DNA of 38,256 nucleotides from positions 1-38,256 of the forward strand of contig NZ_BDBA01000126.1 of the NCBI RefSeq assembly GCF_001612745.1, given 5' to 3'. Positions within the stretch are counted from its first letter, which is position 1. Each line of letters begins with the position of its first letter. The notes below the pieces were generated by a model. It was not told the origin of the DNA. It did not search any database and saw only the letters and a list, made by a program, of their open reading frames with translations. The position numbers were made by a program, and so were the translations under genes. Positions 22,280 through 29,863 of this stretch are shown here, one piece after another. The stretch comes from Nocardia amamiensis NBRC 102102 (GTDB taxonomy: Bacteria; Actinomycetota; Actinomycetes; Mycobacteriales; Mycobacteriaceae).

Positions 22280-24877
22280 ATGGCCCTCGAACGGAACACA
22301 TGGTCCGGCCTGGAGAAGCAGGCGAAGGCGGGGTATCTGAAATTCGACCCGGCCGACGCCCTCGCCGCCGCCAAGGCCTGCGCCGATCTGGTCGACGACC
22401 TGCTCGGGATGGCCGCCGCGGTGACCGACCTGCGCCTGAACAACGTCGCCCCGATCGGCACGCTGACCTCCGGCGCCCAGCTGGCGATGGCGTTCACCAC
22501 CAAGGGTTCTCGCCTGCACACCATCCTGAACGACCACGCCAAGATCGTCACCGACATGGGCGAGACCTACATCGCCGCGGGCAAGGCGTACACGAAGGCC
22601 GACGGGGAGTCCGGGGACACCTTCAAAGCGCTCGGCGAGCTGAAGATGCCGACCGAGGCGACGCCCTACACGCCCGGCAAGAAGGCCCCCGGCGCTCCCG
22701 ATGCCGAATTCGACAAACCCAGCGGCGGCGCTATCTGGAAGGACAAGGACGGCAACTTGCACGTCTCGAAGGCGAACGCCGAGACCTTCGCCTCCTCACT
22801 GAAGGACTACCAGGGCGCGAAAGACCCCGGCGTCACGGCCAACATCGAGAACAAGGACAGTCTCAGCTTCGCCGAACTGTACGAGCTGGGGCGTGACCTC
22901 GATCCGCAGCCGGTGCTCGCCGCCGCGGGCACGTGGCACAGCCTGGCCAACGACCTGCTGGGTAAGTTGAACGGTTTTGTGAGTGTGATCTCCGCGGGCA
23001 CCGAGGCATGGGAGGGACAAGGCGCTTCCGCGGCGGCGGAAGCGGTCCGAGGCTATTCCGACGGAGTGCAACCGCTGATCACCTCCATGATCGCGATGAG
23101 CCAGAACCTGGACTACACGGCGCAGTGGCTGTACTTGACCAAACTCAGCATGCCCGCGACGTCGGATCCCGGTGATTGCTGCCCGGGGAAGGTGACTCGG
23201 CGCTACCGCAACGAGTGGCAGAAGCACTACGGCGAGGGCATGAAGAACACGGTGTCGGTGATGCCGGTGGTGAACGGCCCGATCCCCGCACCTCAGCCCT
23301 CCGGTGGGCAGGGGCAGAACCAGCCGGGCAACAACCAGAACAAGCCGGGCGCCAACCAGAACCAGCCCGGCAGCAACAAGCCGGGCGTCAACCAGAACGG
23401 GCCTGGGAGCAACACGAACGGGCGAGACCGGGACACGAATACCGGTGGTCAGCGCCCCGGCGACGGAGAACAGGGCAACGGCAACCAGAAGCCCCGTGCG
23501 GACTATCCGGCTGACTACCAGGATGGCCAGGAGGCCGGACAGGGACGCGGTGGCTCCGAAACCGCGAGCTCCGGCCCGAACTCGGGCGCCGGTGTGCCCG
23601 GAGGCGACACCGAGCTCGCGGGCACTTCGCGGGAGAGCGGTGGCAGTGTCCCGCTGCCGCGGGGCTTGGACGCCGCTGCTCTCGGCAGCGGCTCACCATC
23701 GGAGGGCGGCCCCACGCGCAGTGGCACCGGTTCCGGGCCCGCGGGCTTGTTCGGCGGTTCCGCCGGACCTCAGCGCAGCGCCGCGCCCGCGCGTTCCTCC
23801 GGTGGTCCGCGAGGTTCCACCTCCCCCCAGAAGAGCGTCTCGCCCAGCGCGGAACCCATGTCCTCCGCGAGTGGCACCATGCCCGATGTGCCCTCCCTCG
23901 GCTCGGTCCCGCTGCCGCGCATGTCCTCCGGAACGGGCGGCTCGCCCGGCGGGACACCGTCGCGTTCGAGCGGCACAGCTCCCGGTGCGGGCGCGAAGTC
24001 CCTCGAGGACGCGCTGGCACGGGCGACGGGAGCGGATCCAGCGCAGGTGAAGTCGGTCCTGGACAATCTCCCGGGACTGCTGAACGAGGACACCCTGTCG
24101 CGACTCACCGGGCTGCCGCCGGAGCAGGTGCGTTCGATCTTGGACAGTATCCCGGACGTCGTCGACGAGAACGCGCTGTCGAAACTCAGCGGGGTGGACC
24201 CGGCGGGAGTGCGCTCGGTCCTGGAGAACCTTCCCAAGGCGCTGGACGAGCAGGCGCTCGCGGCGGCGACCCGCACCGGCGGCCCGTCGGCCGGGCTCGC
24301 ACCGCACAACGCGACAGCGGCGGGCACTGGAAGCGCGCAGAGCGCCGATTCACTCGCCTCCGCGGGGCGGGATCTTCTCGGCCAGTTGGGGAAGGCGCTG
24401 ACCCAGGGCGTGGAGGCTCTCACGCAGCTCGGGAGCACGCTGCCGGGTGCAGAAAAAGTGCAGGAGCTGTTGCGGCAGTTCGATCCGAATGCGCTGGCTG
24501 CCGCAGCCGGGGACGCTCCCGCCGACCACGCAGGCGCGGGCGACGCGGGGTCCAGCGGCGTAGGAACCGGAGTGGAGGCCGGGCTCGCGCAGTATCCGAC
24601 CGAGCAATCCCGTGCCGCGCAGCTGTTTCCGCGCGCATCGCTGCCGGGCGCCGAAACGCCGGTCTATGCCGCCGCGGCGGCCGGTGCGCGTCAGAACGGT
24701 GTGCACTCCGGCGCGCCCATGATGGGCGCGCCGATGATGGGCGCGCCCGCCGCGGGCGGTGCCGCCGGGCAGGACAACACCTCACACAAGCCCGCCAAAT
24801 TCTTGCAGTCGAAGGTCCATCTCGACGAGGCCATCGGAGCCGTGCCCAACCGGGTGAAGCCGGTGGTCGAGTCGTGA
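22280..24877 (+). CDS. Large EspB/PPE-like T7SS substrate
   Basis: This 865-residue protein has a mostly helical N-terminal 300 residues, including a WxG turn (AWEGQG, W244-G246) and an EWQKHY segment. This suits a WXG100/PPE-like exported helical bundle. Residues about 335-400 form an Asn/Gln/Pro/Gly repeat linker (NQNKPGANQNQPGSN). Residues 579-659 contain three 27-residue repeats. The tail has (G)APMM repeats and a HKPAKFLQSKVHLDEAIG-type ending that resembles C-termini of mycobacterial ESX-secreted proteins. It is followed by an EspG-like chaperone gene overlapping by 4 bp, which supports secretion through an ESX system. There is no Sec signal peptide. The exact role outside the cell is unknown. 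Confidence 0.8.
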   Translation: MALERNTWSGLEKQAKAGYLKFDPADALAAAKACADLVDDLLGMAAAVTDLRLNNVAPIGTLTSGAQLAMAFTTKGSRLHTILNDHAKIVTDMGETYIAAGKAYTKADGESGDTFKALGELKMPTEATPYTPGKKAPGAPDAEFDKPSGGAIWKDKDGNLHVSKANAETFASSLKDYQGAKDPGVTANIENKDSLSFAELYELGRDLDPQPVLAAAGTWHSLANDLLGKLNGFVSVISAGTEAWEGQGASAAAEAVRGYSDGVQPLITSMIAMSQNLDYTAQWLYLTKLSMPATSDPGDCCPGKVTRRYRNEWQKHYGEGMKNTVSVMPVVNGPIPAPQPSGGQGQNQPGNNQNKPGANQNQPGSNKPGVNQNGPGSNTNGRDRDTNTGGQRPGDGEQGNGNQKPRADYPADYQDGQEAGQGRGGSETASSGPNSGAGVPGGDTELAGTSRESGGSVPLPRGLDAAALGSGSPSEGGPTRSGTGSGPAGLFGGSAGPQRSAAPARSSGGPRGSTSPQKSVSPSAEPMSSASGTMPDVPSLGSVPLPRMSSGTGGSPGGTPSRSSGTAPGAGAKSLEDALARATGADPAQVKSVLDNLPGLLNEDTLSRLTGLPPEQVRSILDSIPDVVDENALSKLSGVDPAGVRSVLENLPKALDEQALAAATRTGGPSAGLAPHNATAAGTGSAQSADSLASAGRDLLGQLGKALTQGVEALTQLGSTLPGAEKVQELLRQFDPNALAAAAGDAPADHAGAGDAGSSGVGTGVEAGLAQYPTEQSRAAQLFPRASLPGAETPVYAAAAAGARQNGVHSGAPMMGAPMMGAPAAGGAAGQDNTSHKPAKFLQSKVHLDEAIGAVPNRVKPVVES
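24014..24256 (+). repeat. Three 27-residue helical repeats in the EspB/PPE-like protein
   Basis: Units at 24014, 24095 and 24176 follow the pattern L-x3-(T/S)G-x2-P-x2-V-x-S-(V/I)-L-x2-(L/I)P-x-(L/V)-x-(N/D)-E (for example LSRLTGLPPEQVRSILDSIP). A fourth unit seems to start (LAAATRTG) and stops. The DNA units have diverged, so these are old repeats kept by selection on the protein. Confidence 0.85.
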
Positions 24878-25677
24878 ACCAGGCGTGGGAATTCACCGAT
24901 GTGGAGTTCAACCTGCTCTGCGAGGAGGTCCGCCAGGGCGAGCTGCCCGCGCCGTTCGTCTTCACCAGCCGGACCCGGTTCGAGGCGGACTACGAGCAGG
25001 AAAAGGCGCAGGTCCGGCAGCGGCTGCGGCAACGGCTCGACCGCGATCTGGACGCCATGGCGGGCGCGCTCGCCGAACCCTACGTCTTCGTCGTCGCGCA
25101 CGCCTGGAGCGACCAGGATTTCGACAATCCCGGAACGCGTACCCGGGTGCACGCGGTCCGGCACCGGGCACGCGGCTATGTATTCACCCAGCGGCCAGGT
25201 GAAACACTCGCGCACAGCGGCGGATTCGACGCAGTCGAGTGCGACCCGCACGCCCTGGCCGACACCGTGATCGGACTTCTTCCCCACTGCGCGGCGGGCG
25301 CGCTCGACGACATCCGTCTCTCGCTCCCGGCCGCCGAACCCGAGTACCAGCACGAGCGCCCGGCCGCCACGATCTCCGACAACGACGACGAACCCGACGA
25401 CGACGTGCTGCGCAGCGGGGCGTTCTTCGACACTCCCGCCGTCAGTACCGGAATCGTCAAGGTGCTGCAAGGGCGCTCGAAGTACGGACCACGCGGACTT
25501 GTCGAGGCGGGCCTGCTGTGGCGGGACCTTCCCGCCGACGGCCGCTACGTGATGCCCCTGGATCACCCGGCACCGGTCGCCACCGCCATGGGCAGCGACC
25601 GGATGGCCCTGTGGGTACACGACCGGATCGAGGAGATCCTCGCGCGGTTGGATTCGCACCTGGAAACCGAGGAGTGA
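24874..25677 (+). CDS. espG: ESX secretion-associated protein, EspG family
   Basis: This 267-residue protein starts MNQAWEFTDVEFNLLCEEV and has the family layout LPAPFVFTSRTRFEADYEQEKAQ, a central sheet, and GLVEAGLLWRDLPADGRYVMPLDHPAP near the end. EspG proteins are cytosolic chaperones that hold PE/PPE-type substrates for export by their own ESX system. GTG 24874 overlaps the substrate stop as GTGA, so chaperone and substrate are made together. The matching ESX membrane complex is not in the window. The paralogue type (EspG1 to EspG5) cannot be told. Confidence 0.87.
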   Translation: MNQAWEFTDVEFNLLCEEVRQGELPAPFVFTSRTRFEADYEQEKAQVRQRLRQRLDRDLDAMAGALAEPYVFVVAHAWSDQDFDNPGTRTRVHAVRHRARGYVFTQRPGETLAHSGGFDAVECDPHALADTVIGLLPHCAAGALDDIRLSLPAAEPEYQHERPAATISDNDDEPDDDVLRSGAFFDTPAVSTGIVKVLQGRSKYGPRGLVEAGLLWRDLPADGRYVMPLDHPAPVATAMGSDRMALWVHDRIEEILARLDSHLETEE

Positions 25678-25748
25678 TCGCCGGGTCGTGCCAGCACCGC
25701 CCGCACTCAGCGATCGGAGAGCCGGACCGGGCCGCTACGAGCCGAAGA

Positions 25749-25777
25749 ACTGCCGCAGAGCAGACCGGCGCGGCAGT
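25749..25777 (+). terminator. Hairpin after the T7SS operon
   Basis: ACTGCCGC and GCGGCAGT form a perfect 8-bp stem with a 13-base loop, 71 bp after the espG stop. No T-run follows, as is common in high-GC Actinobacteria. It is the best candidate for ending the five-gene transcript. Confidence 0.5.
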
Positions 25778-25823
25778 CCCTACTGGTGAGGATCTCCACT
25801 GCTGGTGGTGATCTACGGTACGC

Positions 25824-26195
25824 ATGGTGAAGCCCCTGGAACGTCCCGTTGTACTCGCAATGATCTATATCCTCGGCTCGGTGCTTTTCGGGCCTGCCAT
25901 CTACCTGGGCGGCTATGCACTCTTCACCCAAGGAGTCGAGGATTACTGCGATCCGGTCCATGGTGGCACGGCTTCACGCGAGGCGAGATTCACGGCTGCT
26001 CAAAGCTTCCAGGTCACTGGAGCCGTCGCCATGCTGGCAGGCGGACTTGTCCTGCTGGCTGTTCTGTGGGCTCATCGCCATCGGATCAGCCGACTTCGAC
26101 TCACTATGAGTAGCTGTGGGATTCTCGTCATGATGCCACTGTTCGGCGTCCTCATCCAGCTGTCCGGCTCGTCAGGCCAGGGCGAGAGCTGCTGA
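25824..26195 (+). CDS. Small membrane protein of unknown function
   Basis: This encodes 123 residues with three hydrophobic helices at about 9-33, 62-82 and 96-114 and a short loop with CDPVHGG. The basic RHRISRLRL segment between helices 2 and 3 places that side in the cytoplasm. I do not recognise the family. The ribosome site is weak. It stands alone, after the T7SS operon and convergent with the 114-residue gene (19 bp apart). Confidence 0.65.
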   Translation: MVKPLERPVVLAMIYILGSVLFGPAIYLGGYALFTQGVEDYCDPVHGGTASREARFTAAQSFQVTGAVAMLAGGLVLLAVLWAHRHRISRLRLTMSSCGILVMMPLFGVLIQLSGSSGQGESC

Positions 26196-26214
26196 CCGGG
26201 ATGACACCCCGTTT

Positions 26215-26559
26215 TCACGTCCACGAGCGCGGTCGAGCCATGGTCATGCCCGCAATGACCCCGGTATGCCCCTTGTGGTACCAGCCATAAGGGTGGCCGA
26301 CGAGCAAACCGCATCGCTGCACGATCTCCGGGGCTCGGAAGTTGATGTGCGGCAGGCTGTAGGTGATCAGAACCTGGTAGCCCAGGCCGACCGCCTCCTC
26401 GAGCGTCCACGGGATCGGGTCGGCCTGGTCGGCGATGATCGTCTTTCGCACGTCGCAGCCGTGAGCGGCGGCGAGTCTGCCGCAGTGCAGTTCCTGTATG
26501 TCCCGGGTCTCGATCGCGTTGAACAGTTCGGCTCGCAGAAAGATGATCGCTGTGGCCAC
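26215..26559 (-). CDS. Hypothetical protein preceded by a structured leader
   Basis: This 114-residue protein has the core ATAIIFLRAELFNAIETRDI, then LHCGRLAAAHGCDVRKTII and GYQVLITYSLPHINFRAPEI. It loosely recalls the Rossmann-like N-terminal part of serine recombinases, without the catalytic Ser in the usual place. I do not claim that identity. GTG 26559 has an AGGAG site at normal spacing (26566-26570); an earlier start is possible but has no such site. The leader upstream, on the coding strand, contains the four-way junction element at 26586-26697, ending 15 bases before the ribosome site. This arrangement suggests RNA-level control. Confidence 0.6.
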   Translation of the reverse strand: MATAIIFLRAELFNAIETRDIQELHCGRLAAAHGCDVRKTIIADQADPIPWTLEEAVGLGYQVLITYSLPHINFRAPEIVQRCGLLVGHPYGWYHKGHTGVIAGMTMARPRSWT

Positions 26560-26585
26560 GCGGCGCTCCTGGCTAGTCTTGGTAC

Positions 26586-26697
26586 GCGCCCGGTGCAGGG
26601 TCCGGCGGGATGGCCGTCCGAGTTGCCGGACCATCGCCGCTCAGCACTCCGGGCTTCGCGGCGATGTCCCCTTTAGGGGCTGGCCTGCACCGGGCGC
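26586..26697. other. Candidate structured RNA or DNA element (four-way junction)
   Basis: A perfect 14-bp closing stem pairs 26586-26599 with 26684-26697 (GCGCCCGGTGCAGG with its complement). Inside are three hairpins: a 7-bp stem 26600-26606/26625-26631 (8 bp if 26599 and 26632 pair instead), a 9-bp stem 26632-26640/26658-26666 and a 4-bp stem 26668-26671/26676-26679. Only five junction bases are unpaired, and 68 of 112 bases are paired. It lies in the 277-bp divergent region, just upstream of the ribosome site of the minus-strand 114-residue gene and about 140 bp before the plus-strand XRE gene. Either strand could carry it as RNA. I see no match to a riboswitch class I know, and it is not a tRNA. 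Confidence 0.55.
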
Positions 26698-26836
26698 TTC
26701 TTCAGTAGACGTGGGACACAGTCGGATTCGCAGGGCTATCGTGGTGGATCTGCGGCGGAATCGCCACCAATTCACTATCGGGCGTTCCACCACGGGGGCA
26801 TGCGATATTTCACGAATCGTTATCGAGGGGAACGAA

Positions 26837-27724
26837 ATGGCCGCTGGATCTACCCTGCCGAGACGGGCCTTGGGCCGTCAGCTGCGAAAACTGCGGGAGC
26901 GCAACGACATCTCGCAAGGCGCAGCCGCTCGGATCATCGAAACGTCGCCACAGACGTATGGGCGCTTGGAAGAAGGCAAGGTCACCAAGACCACGGATCT
27001 GATCATCAACGCCCTGGCCAATGCCTACCGGGCCGACGACGCGGAGCGCAGGCTACTGCTGGACCTCGCCCAGGAGATCCGGCAAGCCCCAACATCCAAA
27101 GCTGGGTCATGGCGAGCGCTTGCCGACGTAATCCCGAAAGACTTCAACTACTACTTGGCGTTGGAAGAGGCTGCGAGCCATATCATCTCCTGGCAATCGG
27201 CTGTGATCCCCGGACTGCTGCAAACCCGCGAGTATCGTCGTGCGCTGATCTGGGCCGGGCGTCCGGACATGCCACCGGACGAGGTCGAGCGCATACTCGA
27301 TTTGGTCGTGAAGCGACAGGATCTCCTGGCAAAGGAGGATTTTCACCTCGATGCCCTCATATCCGAGGCTGTATTGCGCTGCCCGGTGGGCGGCCGAGGG
27401 GTGGCTTCCAGCCAGTTCGAGCACCTGGCCGAGCGGTCGGCAATGCCGAATGTCTCGGTGCGGGTCGTACCACTCGGGATAGAGAGTCCAATAGGGCTGT
27501 TGATGCGTTCATTCGTCATGCTCAAATTCCGGCCACTGCCAACGTCGAAGCAGGTTGAACCGCCGTTTGTCTACGAGGAGGGCCTCGTCGGAGACCTCTA
27601 TGTAGAGCGCGAGGTCGAAGTTGATCAGTATGCGGAGGGAGCCCGGAGGCTGACCCAGATAGCGTTGCCCGAAGCAGCGTCCAGAGACTTGGTGCTGAAG
27701 GCGATGAAGGAGCTGAGGAAATGA
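26837..27724 (+). CDS. XRE-family regulator with DUF5753 domain
   Basis: This 295-residue protein's helix-turn-helix is at about 12-66 (LGRQLRKLRERNDISQGAAARIIETSPQTYGRLEEGK). DUF5753 follows (SAVIPGLLQTREYRRALIW, then ALISEAVLRCPVGG and VSVRVVPLGI). ATG 26837 has a GAGGGG site 6 bp upstream. Its stop overlaps the DUF397 start as ATGA. This is the classic regulator-plus-DUF397 pair of Actinobacteria, with members such as BldB/WhiJ-related systems that affect development and antibiotic production. The signal and targets here are unknown. The first 19 codons recur as a fragment at 16790. Confidence 0.93.
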   Translation: MAAGSTLPRRALGRQLRKLRERNDISQGAAARIIETSPQTYGRLEEGKVTKTTDLIINALANAYRADDAERRLLLDLAQEIRQAPTSKAGSWRALADVIPKDFNYYLALEEAASHIISWQSAVIPGLLQTREYRRALIWAGRPDMPPDEVERILDLVVKRQDLLAKEDFHLDALISEAVLRCPVGGRGVASSQFEHLAERSAMPNVSVRVVPLGIESPIGLLMRSFVMLKFRPLPTSKQVEPPFVYEEGLVGDLYVEREVEVDQYAEGARRLTQIALPEAASRDLVLKAMKELRK

Positions 27725-27924
27725 TCGACCTATCCGGTGCGCGCTGGTTCAAGAGCAGACGAAGCACGGGAGCCAAGGAATGCGTAGAGGTGGCGCATCT
27801 GGCCGAGGGCATGGTCGGCGTGCGCGATAGCAAGAATCCGAGCGGTCACGCTCTGGTCTTCATGCCGGGCGAGTGGGATGCCTTCACCGCTGGCGTACAA
27901 GACGGCAAGTTCAGCCGCCCATAG
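27721..27924 (+). CDS. DUF397 protein, partner of the XRE/DUF5753 regulator
   Basis: This 67-residue protein carries all DUF397 landmarks: LSGARWFKSRRSTGAKECVEVA, VGVRDSKNPSGHALVF and a final EWDAFTAGVQDGKF. ATG 27721 overlaps the regulator stop by 4 bp. DUF397 proteins are thought to bind or modulate the adjacent DUF5753 regulator, rather like an antitoxin/toxin or regulator/modulator pair. Confidence 0.95.
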   Translation: MIDLSGARWFKSRRSTGAKECVEVAHLAEGMVGVRDSKNPSGHALVFMPGEWDAFTAGVQDGKFSRP

Positions 27925-27972
27925 GTTCGCCGCCTGGACCACAGAAACGCGAATCTGCCCCCAGATTGGGCA

Positions 27973-28020
27973 TTTCCGGGCTCTGGCCGCGGCAGAAGAC
28001 CCGCTGGCCAGAGCCGGAAA
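27973..28020. terminator. Bidirectional terminator between DUF397 and fadE20
   Basis: TTTCCGGGCTCTGGCC (27973-27988) pairs with GGCCAGAGCCGGAAA (28006-28020). The stem has 15 bp with one bulged G and a 17-base loop, flanked by T and A runs on either side. It sits between the convergent DUF397 and acyl-CoA dehydrogenase stops, so it can serve both transcripts. Confidence 0.8.
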
Positions 28021-28023
28021 GCA

Positions 28024-29169
28024 TCAGGACAGCTTCAAACTGCGGCCGATGATTTCCTTCATGATCTCGGTGGTGCCGCCGTAGATGGTCTGGACGCGGG
28101 CGTCCATGTAGGCCTTGGCGATCGGGTATTCCTTCATGTACCCGTAGCCGCCGTGCAGTTGCAGGCAGCGGTTGATCAGGTCCAGCTGCTCCTCGGTGGT
28201 CCACCACTTGGCCATGGCGGCGTCCTCGGCGGTGAGCTTGCCCTCGTTGAGCAGTTCGATGAACTTGTCCACCATGAGGCGCACCGCGGTGGTCTTGGTG
28301 GCCAGTTCGGCGAGCACGAAGCGGGTGTTCTGCTGGGCGCCGATGGGCTTGCCGAACGCCTTGCGGTCGCGGACGTACTGGATGGTCATGTCCAGGCAGG
28401 ATTCCATCGCCGCGGCCGCCATGACGGCGATCGACAGGCGCTCCTGCGGCAGGTTGTGCATGAGGTGCAGGAAACCCATGCCCTCGGTGCCGAGCAGGTT
28501 CGCGCCGGGCACCCGCACGTCGGCGAAGCTCAGTTCGGCGGTGTCCTGCGCCTTGAGGCCGAGCTTGTCCAGGTTGCGGCCGCGCTCGAAGCCGGGCATG
28601 CCCCGCTCCACCACGAACAGGCTGAAACCCATCGCGCCCTTGTCCGGGTCGGTCTGCGCGACCACGATCACGATGTCGGAGTTGATGCCGTTGGTGATGA
28701 AGGTCTTGGCGCCGTTGAGGATCCAGTCGTCGCCGTCGCGTACCGCGCGGGTTTTGATGCCTTGCAGGTCCGAGCCGGTGCCGGGCTCGGTCATCGCGAT
28801 CGCGGTGATGATCTCGCCGGAACAGAAGCCGGGCAACCAGCGCTGCTTCTGCTCTTCGTTGGCCAGCTCCAGCAGATAAGGCGCGATCACATCGTTGTGC
28901 AGCGCGAAGCCCAGACCGGAGTACTGCCCGCGCACCGACTCCTCGGCGACGATGGCGTTGTAGCGGAAATCCTTGACCCCGCCGCCGCCGTACTGCTCCG
29001 GCATAGCCATGCCGAGGAAGCCCTGTTTACCCGCCTCGAGCCAGACCTCCCGGTCGACGATGCCCTGCTCTTCCCACCGCGCGTGGTTGGGCGCGACGTG
29101 CTGATCCAGAAATTTGCGGAACGACTCCCGGAACAGCTCATGTTCGGGTTCGAACAGTGTGCGCTCCAC
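28024..29169 (-). CDS. fadE20: Acyl-CoA dehydrogenase (FadE20-like)
   Basis: This 381-residue FAD enzyme catalyses the first step of beta-oxidation: alpha,beta-dehydrogenation of acyl-CoA. Landmarks are ITAIAMTEPGTGSDLQGIKT (FAD/substrate loop), GAKTFITNGINSDI, the RKAFGKPIGAQQNTRF segment and QTIYGGTTEIMKEIIGR with the catalytic Glu. GTG 29169 has AGGAGG upstream. In M. tuberculosis fadE20 (Rv2724c) lies next to hflX. Here the same orientation and neighbourhood are kept, but an acyltransferase gene, a small hypothetical gene and a repeat array separate it from hflX. The name is assigned by synteny and similarity type; substrate chain length is not known from sequence. Confidence 0.9.
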   Translation of the reverse strand: MERTLFEPEHELFRESFRKFLDQHVAPNHARWEEQGIVDREVWLEAGKQGFLGMAMPEQYGGGGVKDFRYNAIVAEESVRGQYSGLGFALHNDVIAPYLLELANEEQKQRWLPGFCSGEIITAIAMTEPGTGSDLQGIKTRAVRDGDDWILNGAKTFITNGINSDIVIVVAQTDPDKGAMGFSLFVVERGMPGFERGRNLDKLGLKAQDTAELSFADVRVPGANLLGTEGMGFLHLMHNLPQERLSIAVMAAAAMESCLDMTIQYVRDRKAFGKPIGAQQNTRFVLAELATKTTAVRLMVDKFIELLNEGKLTAEDAAMAKWWTTEEQLDLINRCLQLHGGYGYMKEYPIAKAYMDARVQTIYGGTTEIMKEIIGRSLKLS

Positions 29170-29358
29170 GCCAACCTCCTAGTGACCACACCGGCCGGTC
29201 CACACCGACCAGTCGTTGCCCCATACGGTACCCGGAATCAGAATCCAGGTTCACTTCTGGGCCAGCAGAGTGGTCTGACCTGGACGGGCGGTGCGGCCTC
29301 GCAGCGAACGGTGAGATTCTCGGCAAACGAGCCGGGTTGATGTGCAGCACCTGGGGCG

Positions 29359-29712
29359 TCAAATGCCCTGGCCCATGGCCCTCAGGACATCGGCCAACCA
29401 CACCAGGTGGTAGCGCAGCGCCCGATCTGGATCGGCTAGCAGATCCTGCAGATGCTGCCAGGACTCGGACAGCTGACCGATCGTCAGGTCGGCCGGCTCG
29501 TTGTACACGTCGTACTGCTCGGCCAGCGGGACGGACCAAAAGTAGTCCTTACCCAAGACAACAGCCTCATCGGCCGTGACGGCTTCGACATGATTCAGCA
29601 GCACACCGAACACTCTGCGCAGCTCGTCGAGGGACACGCCTAGGGGGTCATCGGTCACAGACACGATGCTGAAGGATAGACAGAACTCCCCGAAATCGGC
29701 TCGAGAGGGCAT
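29359..29712 (-). CDS. Small conserved-looking hypothetical protein
   Basis: This encodes 117 residues, acidic and helical with aromatic clusters (VVLGKDYFWSVP, YDVYNEPADLTIGQLSESWQHLQDLLAD). I recall similar DLTIGQLS-type proteins in Actinobacteria but no function. The frame opens further upstream; I chose ATG 29712, where the protein-like sequence begins, although it lacks a clear ribosome site. It lies between fadE20 and the acyltransferase, same strand, with 189 bp and 151 bp on either side. Confidence 0.55.
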   Translation of the reverse strand: MPSRADFGEFCLSFSIVSVTDDPLGVSLDELRRVFGVLLNHVEAVTADEAVVLGKDYFWSVPLAEQYDVYNEPADLTIGQLSESWQHLQDLLADPDRALRYHLVWLADVLRAMGQGI

Positions 29713-29863
29713 CACGTCGGGCAAGTGGACAATCTCGTCCTGAATGCACTCCGCAGCACACCGGGACAGTCGTCCCAGGTAGGAGCCAAGGCCTCGTCTG
29801 GGTGGACAGGGACGAACTGGCGGGCGTGGTCGCGTACCCGAGTTCAACGGAGAGATGTTGTCG

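Noticed and set aside
26586..26697. tRNA or tRNA-like gene
   Set aside because: The closing stem is 14 bp, and there is no T-loop GGTTCGA-like sequence and no anticodon arm of the right size.
28153..29340. 395-codon plus-strand open frame
   Set aside because: It is antisense to the acyl-CoA dehydrogenase and has biased composition typical of a shadow frame.
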